Part shown: one piece after another, positions 42,181-49,175 of the stretch
How the letters are laid out: each line of letters begins with the position of its first letter
Position numbering within the stretch: the stretch's first letter is position 1
NCBI GenBank assembly: GCA_023404705.1
Contig: JAEYAU010000092.1
Location: 20,741-84,740 of the forward strand
DNA from: Pseudomonadota bacterium
GTDB lineage: Bacteria; Pseudomonadota; Alphaproteobacteria; Rhizobiales; Xanthobacteraceae
DNA length: 64,000 bases
Direction: 5' to 3'
Made by a program: the position numbers and the translations under genes
The notes under the pieces: generated by a model
Told to the model about the DNA's origin: nothing
Databases searched by the model: none
Seen by the model: the letters and a program-made list of their open reading frames with translations, nothing else

Positions 42181-42480
42181 GACATCCTCCCTTGTGACGG
42201 GCGCTGCTTGCACCTCTTGTTGCGTCAGGCCCGCCATGATCGTGGCGCCTGCAGGCCGCTGTCAATCGGGGGTCAGAGGCCCGTGCGCATGCGGCCGGCC
42301 ACTGAAATACTGCACATTTTTGCATGCGCGTCGGCTTGCCACCCCTTGTGCGCTGCGCTAATCCACGCGCACTCGCCCTGGACCGAATCCAAACTGGAAA
42401 AGGGGCGATTCCATTGGGGGTTGGCGGGTCCCGATGGCGTTCTCGGCCGGACCCGTCCGGCCCTCGAATCGAGGTCGGCG
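42181..42480 (+). promoter_or_regulatory. nuo upstream region with candidate promoter and 5' leader hairpins
   Basis: This 300-base stretch has no gene. TTGCCA (42335-42340) and CTAATC (42357-42362), 16 bases apart, could form a promoter for nuoA. The leader holds GGCCGGAC-CC-GTCCGGCC (42445-42462) and CCTCGA-A-TCGAGG (42462-42474). The second stem includes the GAGG that would bind the ribosome before the ATG at 42481, so translation may be reduced by the fold. No FNR-type box was seen. Confidence 0.4.
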
Positions 42481-42846
42481 ATGAGCGAGCTTCTGCAGGC
42501 CTATCTGCCCCTCGTGGTGTTCATCGGCGTCTCTGCCGCCATCGGCCTCGCGCTGCTGATCGCGCCCTTCATCGTCGCCTACAAGCAGCCCGATCCCGAG
42601 AAGCTCTCGGCCTACGAGTGCGGCTTCAACGCGTTCGACGATGCGCGCATGAAGTTCGACGTGCGGTTCTATCTCGTCGCCATCCTCTTCATCATCTTCG
42701 ACCTCGAGGTGTCGTTCCTGTTCCCCTGGGCGGTGGCCTTCGGCGAGCTCGGCACCTTCGGCTTCTGGTCGATGATGATCTTCCTTGCGGTGCTGACGAT
42801 CGGGTTTATCTACGAATGGAAGAAGGGGGCGCTCGAATGGGATTGA
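42481..42846 (+). CDS. nuoA: NADH-quinone oxidoreductase subunit A
   Basis: The 121-aa membrane subunit has three helices, with the family loop KQPDPEKLSAYECGFNAFDDARMKFDVRFYLVAILFIIFDLEVSFLFPW. It anchors the interface between the membrane arm and the NuoB/D region, where quinone binds. It is first in the nuo operon; nuoB starts 7 bases after its stop. Confidence 0.93.
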   Translation: MSELLQAYLPLVVFIGVSAAIGLALLIAPFIVAYKQPDPEKLSAYECGFNAFDDARMKFDVRFYLVAILFIIFDLEVSFLFPWAVAFGELGTFGFWSMMIFLAVLTIGFIYEWKKGALEWD

Positions 42847-42853
42847 CGAGCGC

Positions 42854-43417
42854 ATGAGCACAGTCGTCGCACCGGCCCCGAAGGGCATTCTGGATCCGCG
42901 TACGGGAAAACCCGTAGGCGCGGACGATCCGTATTTCGTCGGCCTCAACAACGAGCTCGCCGACAAGGGCTTCCTGGTCACGGCTACGGATGAGCTGATC
43001 ACCTGGGCGCGCACCGGCTCGCTCATGTGGATGACATTCGGTCTCGCCTGCTGCGCGGTCGAGATGATGCAGATGTCGATGCCGCGCTACGACGCCGAGC
43101 GTTTCGGCTTCGCGCCGCGCGCGAGCCCGCGCCAGTCCGACGTGATGATCGTCGCGGGCACGCTCACCAACAAGATGGCTCCCGCTCTCCGCAAGGTCTA
43201 CGACCAGATGCCGGAGCCGCGCTACGTCATCTCCATGGGCAGCTGCGCCAACGGCGGCGGTTACTACCATTACTCCTATTCGGTGGTGCGCGGCTGCGAT
43301 CGCATCGTGCCGATCGACATCTATGTGCCGGGCTGTCCGCCGACCGCCGAGGCGCTGCTCTACGGCGTGCTGCTCCTGCAGAAGAAGATCCGCCGCATCG
43401 GCACCATCGAGCGGTGA
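42854..43417 (+). CDS. nuoB: NADH-quinone oxidoreductase subunit B
   Basis: The 187-aa subunit holds the last [4Fe-4S] cluster (N2) before quinone: paired cysteines TFGLACCAVEMMQM near 61, then SMGSCANGGGYY near 128 and VPGCPPTAEAL near 158. The first 30 residues are a variable tail. It lies between nuoA and nuoC in the standard order. Confidence 0.93.
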   Translation: MSTVVAPAPKGILDPRTGKPVGADDPYFVGLNNELADKGFLVTATDELITWARTGSLMWMTFGLACCAVEMMQMSMPRYDAERFGFAPRASPRQSDVMIVAGTLTNKMAPALRKVYDQMPEPRYVISMGSCANGGGYYHYSYSVVRGCDRIVPIDIYVPGCPPTAEALLYGVLLLQKKIRRIGTIER

Positions 43418-43426
43418 GGGATTTCC

Positions 43427-44038
43427 ATGGACGAGACTCTCAAGGAACTCGGCGAGGCGATCCTTGCTGCGCTGCCTGACGCGGTTCTCGGCTATCAGGT
43501 CGCTTTCGGCGAGCTGACGGTCAGCGCCAAGGCCGCCGCAATTCCGAAGGTCGCGAAATTCCTGCGCGACGACGGACGCTGCCAGTTCTGGAGCATCATT
43601 GACGTGACGGCCGTGGACTGGCCGGCACGCGAGAAGCGCTTCGACGTCGTCTATCACTTCCTCTCGCCGAAGCAGAACCTGCGCATCCGCGTGAAGATCG
43701 AGACCGACGAGGTCACGGCGGTGCCGTCGCTGATCGGCGTCTTCCCGGGTGCCGACTGGTTCGAGCGCGAGGCCTACGACCTCTACGGCGTGCTGTTCAC
43801 GGGCCATCCCGACATGCGCCGCCTGCTCACGGATTACGGCTTCGAGGGTTATCCGCTGCGCAAAGACTTCCCGCTCACTGGCTTCGTCGAGGTGCGCTAC
43901 GACGACGAGCAGAAGCGCGTGGTCTACGAGCCGGTGCGGCTCGCCCAGGAATTCCGCAACTTCGACTTCCTGTCGCCGTGGGAAGGGCCGGACTATCCGC
44001 TGCCCGGGGACGAGAAGGCCGAGCAGAAGCCGGGCTGA
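43427..44038 (+). CDS. nuoC: NADH-quinone oxidoreductase subunit C
   Basis: The 203-aa 30-kDa-type subunit has the signature EREAYDLYGVLFTGHPDMRRLLTDYGFEGYPLRKDFPLTG (near 110-150). No fusion to NuoD is present. Normal order would place nuoD next, but a thioesterase-like gene and a repeat intervene. Confidence 0.92.
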   Translation: MDETLKELGEAILAALPDAVLGYQVAFGELTVSAKAAAIPKVAKFLRDDGRCQFWSIIDVTAVDWPAREKRFDVVYHFLSPKQNLRIRVKIETDEVTAVPSLIGVFPGADWFEREAYDLYGVLFTGHPDMRRLLTDYGFEGYPLRKDFPLTGFVEVRYDDEQKRVVYEPVRLAQEFRNFDFLSPWEGPDYPLPGDEKAEQKPG

Positions 44039-44040
44039 CC

Positions 44041-44478
44041 ATGAAACCGACGCTCACGGCCGGCCTCACGCACCGCTTCACCTACGTGGTGCCCGAGAAC
44101 AAGACGGTGCCGCACCTCTATCCGGAGGCCGCGGATTTCCAGGCCATGCCGGATGTGTTCGCGACCGGCTTCATGGTCGGCCTGATGGAGTGGACCTGCA
44201 TCCAGCTGATGGCGCCGCATCTCGACGCGGGCGAGGGCAGCCTCGGCATCCACATCGACGTCAGCCACAGCGCCGCCACGCCGCCCGGGCTCACCGTCAC
44301 GGTGGAGGCCGAGTGCGTCGAGGTGAAGGGCCGCAAGATCTCGTTCCGCGTGCGCGCCCATGACGGCGTCGACCAGATCGGCGAAGGCCGGCACGAGCGC
44401 GCCGTCGTCGCCTGGGACAAGTTCAACGCCCGCGTCGCCGAGAAGGCGCAGACGCTGGTGAGCGGGGGCGGGCCGTGA
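44041..44478 (+). CDS. FlK-like hotdog-fold acyl-CoA thioesterase
   Basis: The 145-aa protein starts 2 bases after nuoC and is similar to fluoroacetyl-CoA thioesterase-type proteins. Likely active residues are T21 in ENKTVPHLYP, the glutamate in GLMEWTC near 45, and the histidine in DVSHSAATPPG near 77. The family hydrolyses short acyl-CoAs. It is not a complex I subunit; its place between nuoC and nuoD is unusual. The neighbouring accessory genes suggest a lineage-specific nuo layout. The substrate is unknown. Confidence 0.72.
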   Translation: MKPTLTAGLTHRFTYVVPENKTVPHLYPEAADFQAMPDVFATGFMVGLMEWTCIQLMAPHLDAGEGSLGIHIDVSHSAATPPGLTVTVEAECVEVKGRKISFRVRAHDGVDQIGEGRHERAVVAWDKFNARVAEKAQTLVSGGGP

Positions 44479-44505
44479 TCATGGCAGCGCGCCTCAACAT
44501 TCGAT

Positions 44506-44646
44506 CCGTCACCCTGAGGTGCTCGCCACGCAGTGGCGAGCCTCGAAGGGCGACAGCCGCTGAGTCGCAGCATACTCGTTGCGCGGCCCGGGCCGTTCAT
44601 CCTTCGAGGCTCGCGGACTTCGTCCGCTCGCACCTCAGGATGACGG
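44506..44646. repeat. Nested inverted repeat (Rhizobiales-type intergenic repeat)
   Basis: The outer arms CCGTCACCCTGAGGTGC (44506-44522) and GCACCTCAGGATGACGG (44630-44646) pair with one mismatch. Inner arms GAGCCTCGAAGG and CCTTCGAGGCTCG add a second stem. This end sequence resembles the palindromic repeats common between genes in Bradyrhizobium-like genomes. It fills most of the 202 bases between the thioesterase gene and nuoD and could fold in the mRNA. An open frame across it is judged non-coding. Confidence 0.75.
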
Positions 44647-44680
44647 GTCTTGGGCCGCGGCAAGCAAGGACGAACCGCGT

Positions 44681-45871
44681 ATGACCGAAGCCTCCGTCCG
44701 TAACTTCACGCTCAACTTCGGGCCGCAGCATCCGGCGGCGCATGGCGTGCTGCGCCTGGTGCTCGACCTCGACGGCGAGGTGGTGGAGCGCGTCGATCCG
44801 CATATCGGGCTGCTGCATCGCGGCACCGAGAAGCTGATCGAGGCGAAGACCTATCTGCAGGCGATCCCCTATTTCGACCGGCTCGACTACGTCGCGCCGA
44901 TGAACCAGGAGCACGCCTTCTGCCTCGCGGCCGAGAAGCTGCTCGGGCTGACGGTGCCGCGCCGCGCGCAGCTAATCCGCGTGCTCTATTGCGAGATCGG
45001 CCGGCTGCTCTCGCATCTCCTCAACGTGACGACGCAGGCGATGGACGTCGGCGCGCTGACGCCGCCGCTCTGGGGCTTCGAGGAGCGCGAGAAGCTGATG
45101 GTGTTCTATGAGCGCGCCTCTGGCTCGCGCATGCACGCGGCCTATTTCCGCGTCGGCGGCGTGCACCAGGATCTGCCGCCCCAGCTCATCGACGATATCG
45201 AGGCGTTCTGCGATCCGTTTCTCAGGGTCTGCGACGAGCTCGAGGTCCTGCTCACCGACAACCGCATCTTCAAGCAGCGCAACGTCGATATCGGCGTGGT
45301 GAAGCTCGACGACGCCTGGGCCTGGGGCTTCTCGGGCGTCATGGTGCGCGGCTCGGGCGCGGCCTGGGACCTGCGCAAGGCGCAGCCCTACGAGTGCTAT
45401 GCCGAGATGGATTTCGACATTCCGATCGGCAAGAACGGCGACTGCTACGACCGCTATCTCATCCGCATGGAGGAGATGCGCCAGTCGGTCCGGATCATGA
45501 AGCAGTGCATCGCCAAGCTGCGCGAGCCGGAGGGGCAGGGGCCCGTCACGGTCGACGACAACAAGGTGGTGCCGCCGAAGCGCGGGCAGATGAAGAAGTC
45601 GATGGAGGCCCTGATCCATCACTTCAAGCTCTACACCGAGGGCTTCCACGTGCCGGCCGGCGAGGTCTATGCCGCCGTCGAGGCGCCGAAGGGCGAGTTC
45701 GGCGTCTACCTGGTCGCCGACGGCACCAACAAGCCCTACAAGTGCAAGATTCGCGCGCCCGGCTTCGCGCATCTGCAGGCCATGGACTTCATCTGCCGCG
45801 GCCACATGTTGGCCGACGTATCCGCGATCCTCGGCTCGCTCGACATCGTGTTCGGGGAGGTGGATCGGTGA
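44681..45871 (+). CDS. nuoD: NADH-quinone oxidoreductase subunit D
   Basis: The 396-aa 49-kDa-type subunit forms the quinone site with NuoB: NFGPQHPAAHGVLRLVLDLDGE near 12, HIGLLHRGTEKL near 41, and a C-terminal FICRGHMLADVSAILGSLDIVFGEVDR ending in the conserved DR. The start 44681 lies 34 bases after a repeat. Its stop overlaps the next small gene (GTGA). Confidence 0.93.
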   Translation: MTEASVRNFTLNFGPQHPAAHGVLRLVLDLDGEVVERVDPHIGLLHRGTEKLIEAKTYLQAIPYFDRLDYVAPMNQEHAFCLAAEKLLGLTVPRRAQLIRVLYCEIGRLLSHLLNVTTQAMDVGALTPPLWGFEEREKLMVFYERASGSRMHAAYFRVGGVHQDLPPQLIDDIEAFCDPFLRVCDELEVLLTDNRIFKQRNVDIGVVKLDDAWAWGFSGVMVRGSGAAWDLRKAQPYECYAEMDFDIPIGKNGDCYDRYLIRMEEMRQSVRIMKQCIAKLREPEGQGPVTVDDNKVVPPKRGQMKKSMEALIHHFKLYTEGFHVPAGEVYAAVEAPKGEFGVYLVADGTNKPYKCKIRAPGFAHLQAMDFICRGHMLADVSAILGSLDIVFGEVDR

Positions 45872-46155
45872 GAAGCGTCCTGACCGCCACTTGCGCGCTG
45901 AGCGTCGCGAGCCCGGCCGTCGTCATGGCCGCGCCGGCGAATTGCGGCCGCTACGAGGCGCATGTCGGGCTGCCGGATCGCTTCATCGAGATCGCGCGCG
46001 GCTCGCTCGGCAATGTCGAGATGGTCTGGTTCTCGGACGGACGCTGCACCTGCGAGAACGGTCCCGCCGTGGACCGTTTCTTCGGCCGCGCGGCGCCGAA
46101 AGGCATCAACTGGTCGTGCCGCAAGGCGAGCGCGGAAGACCGCAGGAGCAACTGA
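45868..46155 (+). CDS. Small secreted cysteine-containing protein within nuo operon
   Basis: Not a recognised family. A GTG start at 45868 overlaps the nuoD stop (GTGA) and gives 95 aa. The first 22 residues look like a signal peptide (ending VVMAAPA). The mature part has four cysteines (NCGRY, GRCTCEN, WSCRK) spaced as two possible disulfides. Translational coupling to nuoD and a 2-base gap to nuoE argue that it is real. A periplasmic protein in the middle of a complex I operon has no evident role there. Confidence 0.6.
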   Translation: MRSVLTATCALSVASPAVVMAAPANCGRYEAHVGLPDRFIEIARGSLGNVEMVWFSDGRCTCENGPAVDRFFGRAAPKGINWSCRKASAEDRRSN

Positions 46156-46157
46156 TC

Positions 46158-46895
46158 ATGTCCGTCCGCCGTCTCGCACCGATCGAGCAGCAGCCGAAGA
46201 GCTTCGCGTTCACGCCGGAGAACCTCACCTGGGTGAAGCAGCAGATCGCGAAGTATCCGGAAGGCCGTGAAGCCTCGGCCGTGATCCCGCTGCTGTGGCG
46301 GGCGCAGGAGCAGGCGGGCGGCTGGCTGCCGCAGAAGGCGATCGAGCATGTCGCCGAGGTGCTCGGCATGGCCAATATCCGCGTGCTCGAGGTCGCGACC
46401 TTCTACACGATGTTCAATCTCGAGCCGGTGGGGCAGTTCTACGTGCAGCTCTGCGGCACGACGCCCTGCGCGTTGCGCGGCGCGAACGAGCTGAAGAAGG
46501 TCTGCCACGAGAAGATCGGCGAGCCGGGTCACGTCACGGCCGACGGCAAGCTCTCCTGGCTCGAGGTCGAATGCCTCGGCGCTTGCGTGAACGCGCCGAT
46601 GGTGCAGATCAACTACGACTTCTACGAGGACCTCACGGCCGAGAGCTTCGCCCACATCCTCGACGAGCTCAAAGCCGGCCGCGTGCCGAAGCCGGGTCCG
46701 CAGGTCGACCGCCAATTTTCGGCGCCGCAGGGCGGGCTGACCACGCTGACCTCGGCCGGGCTCTATGCGAGCACGCCGCGCACCGGCGGCGGCCCGGCGC
46801 TCACCGACCGTGACGCGAAGAAGCCGGGCGAAGCCGCGAACGTGACCGAATCTCCAGTTCCGAAGCCGCCCGTCGGCGACAGCACGAGGCAGTGA
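46158..46895 (+). CDS. nuoE: NADH-quinone oxidoreductase subunit E
   Basis: The 245-aa 24-kDa-type subunit carries a [2Fe-2S] cluster with ligands in QLCGTTPCALRG near 98 and VECLGACVNAPM near 137. The last 70 residues (after about 175) are a Pro/Gly/Thr-rich tail typical of alphaproteobacterial NuoE and absent from E. coli. Its stop overlaps the nuoF start (TGATG). Confidence 0.92.
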   Translation: MSVRRLAPIEQQPKSFAFTPENLTWVKQQIAKYPEGREASAVIPLLWRAQEQAGGWLPQKAIEHVAEVLGMANIRVLEVATFYTMFNLEPVGQFYVQLCGTTPCALRGANELKKVCHEKIGEPGHVTADGKLSWLEVECLGACVNAPMVQINYDFYEDLTAESFAHILDELKAGRVPKPGPQVDRQFSAPQGGLTTLTSAGLYASTPRTGGGPALTDRDAKKPGEAANVTESPVPKPPVGDSTRQ

Positions 46896-48199
46896 TGCTC
46901 GACGACAAGGACCGCATCTTCAAGAACCTCTACGGCATCCACGATTGGGGCCTCGAGGGCGCACGCGCACGCGGCGCCTGGGACGGCACCAAGGAGATCC
47001 TGGCCAAGGGGCGCGATGGCATCATCAACGAGGTGAAGGCCTCAGGGCTCCGCGGCCGCGGCGGCGCCGGCTTCCCGACCGGGCTGAAGTGGTCGTTCAT
47101 GCCGAAGCAGAACGACGGCCGGCCGCATTATCTCGTGGTCAATGCCGACGAGTCCGAGCCGGGCACCTGCAAGGACCGGGAGATCATGCGGCACGATCCG
47201 CATCTCCTGATCGAGGGCTGCCTGCTCGCCGGTTTCTCGATGGGCGCCAATGCCGGCTACATCTACGTGCGCGGCGAATTCATCCGCGAGCGCGAGCGCC
47301 TGCAGGCCGCGATCGACCAGGCCTACGAGGCCGGGCTGATCGGCAAGAATGCCTGCGGCTCGGGCTACGACTTCGACCTCTATGTTCATCACGGCGCCGG
47401 CGCGTATATCTGCGGCGAGGAGACCGCGCTGCTCGAGAGCCTCGAAGGCAAGAAGGGCATGCCGCGCCTCAAGCCGCCGTTCCCGGCCAATGTCGGCCTC
47501 TACGGCTGCCCGACCACGGTGAACAATGTCGAGAGCATCGCGGTTGCGCCGGACATCATGCGGCGCGGCGCGGCGTGGTTCGCCGGCATCGGCCGGCCGA
47601 ACAACACGGGCACGAAGCTCTTTTGCATCTCGGGTCACGTGAACAAGCCCTGCAATGTCGAAGAGGCGATGGGCATCACGTTCCGCGAGCTGATCGACAA
47701 GCACTGCGGCGGCATTCGCGGCGGCTGGGACAATCTGCTCGCCGTCATCCCGGGCGGCTCCTCGGTGCCGCTGCTGCCGGCCTCGCAGTGCGAAGACCTC
47801 TATATGGACTTCGACACGCTGCGGAACCTGAAGTCCGGCCTCGGCACTGCGGCCGTGATCGTGATGGACAAGTCGACCGACATCGTCCGCGCCATTGCGC
47901 GCATCTCCTACTTCTACAAGCACGAGAGCTGCGGCCAGTGCACGCCGTGCCGCGAAGGAACGGGGTGGATGTGGCGCGTGCTCTCGCGCATGGCCGAGGG
48001 CCGCGCGCAGAAGCGCGAGATCGGCATGCTGCTCGACGTCACGACGCAGGTCGAAGGCCACACGATCTGCGCGCTCGGCGACGCAGCAGCCTGGCCGATC
48101 CAGGGCCTGATCCGGCACTTCCGGCACGAGATCGAGCGGCGCATCGACGAGTATGCGGCGCGGCCGCACGATACGCCCGTTCCGGTGGCGGCGGAGTGA
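46895..48199 (+). CDS. nuoF: NADH-quinone oxidoreductase subunit F
   Basis: The 434-aa 51-kDa-type subunit binds NADH, FMN and a [4Fe-4S] cluster. Marks are RGRGGAGFPTGLKWSFMP near 52, the FMN segment NADESEPGTCKDREIM near 85, GAGAYICGEETALLESLEGKKG near 170, and the cluster motif ESCGQCTPCREGTGW near 347. ATG 46895 is used; a GTG directly before it (46892) is possible. Confidence 0.93.
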   Translation: MLDDKDRIFKNLYGIHDWGLEGARARGAWDGTKEILAKGRDGIINEVKASGLRGRGGAGFPTGLKWSFMPKQNDGRPHYLVVNADESEPGTCKDREIMRHDPHLLIEGCLLAGFSMGANAGYIYVRGEFIRERERLQAAIDQAYEAGLIGKNACGSGYDFDLYVHHGAGAYICGEETALLESLEGKKGMPRLKPPFPANVGLYGCPTTVNNVESIAVAPDIMRRGAAWFAGIGRPNNTGTKLFCISGHVNKPCNVEEAMGITFRELIDKHCGGIRGGWDNLLAVIPGGSSVPLLPASQCEDLYMDFDTLRNLKSGLGTAAVIVMDKSTDIVRAIARISYFYKHESCGQCTPCREGTGWMWRVLSRMAEGRAQKREIGMLLDVTTQVEGHTICALGDAAAWPIQGLIRHFRHEIERRIDEYAARPHDTPVPVAAE

Positions 48200-48201
48200 T
48201 C

Positions 48202-48480
48202 ATGGCCTGGCGCGGGCAACAGCGAGGCTTCCATTCGCTGCTCTGCATCGGGGCAGCGCTGTGGGCCTTCTATCTCGGGCTGGTGGATCAGCCCGGCTCG
48301 CGCGCGAGCCCGCTCTTCGTGCTGTTCGGGGTCGCGCTGCTCGGCCTCGCGCCGCTTGTCGCGCCGATCGAGAGCTGGAGCGGGGCCCTGCCGCTGCGGA
48401 TCATCGGCGGGCTGATCATGCTGATCGGACTGATCGGGATCGTGCACCTCTATGTCACGGCGGAGGCGACCCAGCCATGA
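48202..48480 (+). CDS. Small membrane protein within nuo operon
   Basis: No family recognised. The 92-aa product has three hydrophobic stretches (about 10-27, 36-53 and 63-85). It begins 2 bases after nuoF and its stop overlaps the next gene's start by 4 bases. Tight packing supports a real gene. It is not one of the 14 standard complex I subunits. Confidence 0.65.
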   Translation: MAWRGQQRGFHSLLCIGAALWAFYLGLVDQPGSRASPLFVLFGVALLGLAPLVAPIESWSGALPLRIIGGLIMLIGLIGIVHLYVTAEATQP

Positions 48481-48944
48481 TGCGCCACCTCGCGGAAGTG
48501 AACATCGGCCGGCTGCGCTATCCGCTCGACGATCCGCGCATGGCGGACTTCGTCGACAATCTCGACCTGGTGAACGGCATCGCGGAGCGCAGCGAAGGCT
48601 TTGTCTGGCGCCTCAAGGATGACAGCGGCAACGCCACCTCGATCCAGGCCTTCGCGGATCCGCAGATCATCGTGAACCTCTCGGTCTGGGAGAACATCGA
48701 AGCGCTCGAGCGCTATGTCTGGCAGACCGTGCACAAGCGCTTCTACGGCCGCCGCACCGAGTGGTTCGAGCACTTGGCGGGTCCCCATCTCGCGATGTGG
48801 TGGATCGGCGCCGGACACCGGCCGACAGCGGCGGAAGCGCGCGAGCGGCTGGAGCGGCTCGCGGCCGATGGACCGACCGAATTCGCATTCGGATGGGAGA
48901 GCATCCCATCTGCGCAGCTCTGGAAGACAGCGCGCTGCGCATAG
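48477..48944 (+). CDS. DUF3291 domain protein
   Basis: The 155-aa soluble protein matches DUF3291 (AEVNIGRLRYPLDDPRMADFVDNLD near 5, WENIEALERYVWQTVHKRFYGRR near 68, and HLAMWWIGAGHRPTAAEARERLE near 100). The domain has a dimeric ferredoxin-like fold, as in monooxygenase/EthD relatives; the role is unknown. It is part of the accessory group between nuoF and nuoG. Confidence 0.72.
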   Translation: MMRHLAEVNIGRLRYPLDDPRMADFVDNLDLVNGIAERSEGFVWRLKDDSGNATSIQAFADPQIIVNLSVWENIEALERYVWQTVHKRFYGRRTEWFEHLAGPHLAMWWIGAGHRPTAAEARERLERLAADGPTEFAFGWESIPSAQLWKTARCA

Positions 48945-48955
48945 GGGACCGCACG

Positions 48956-49165
48956 ATGGCAACAGAACCTGACAATGTTGTTCTCGCCATGCTGCGGCGG
49001 ATCGACGAGCGCACTGCGCGCATGGCAGATGACCTCGCCGATCTCAAAACGCGCGTGACCTCTGTTGAGGAAGGGCTGGCCGGTGTCAATCGCGGGCTGG
49101 ACCGACTTGAACTTCGTGTCGAACGAATTGAACGTCGCCTCGAGCTCTCGGACGCGACGCATTAG
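48956..49165 (+). CDS. Small coiled-coil protein
   Basis: The 69-aa product is almost all charged helix with heptad-like spacing (MLRRIDERTARMADDLADLKTRV then LDRLELRVERIERRLEL), a predicted coiled coil. It has no known family. It lies 11 bases after the DUF3291 gene and 10 before nuoG. Base composition is slightly less GC-rich than its neighbours. Confidence 0.6.
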   Translation: MATEPDNVVLAMLRRIDERTARMADDLADLKTRVTSVEEGLAGVNRGLDRLELRVERIERRLELSDATH

Positions 49166-49175
49166 GTAACAACGC

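Noticed and set aside
44475..44684. A short open frame between the thioesterase gene and nuoD
   Set aside because: It spans the palindromic repeat and has no ribosome site or homology features.
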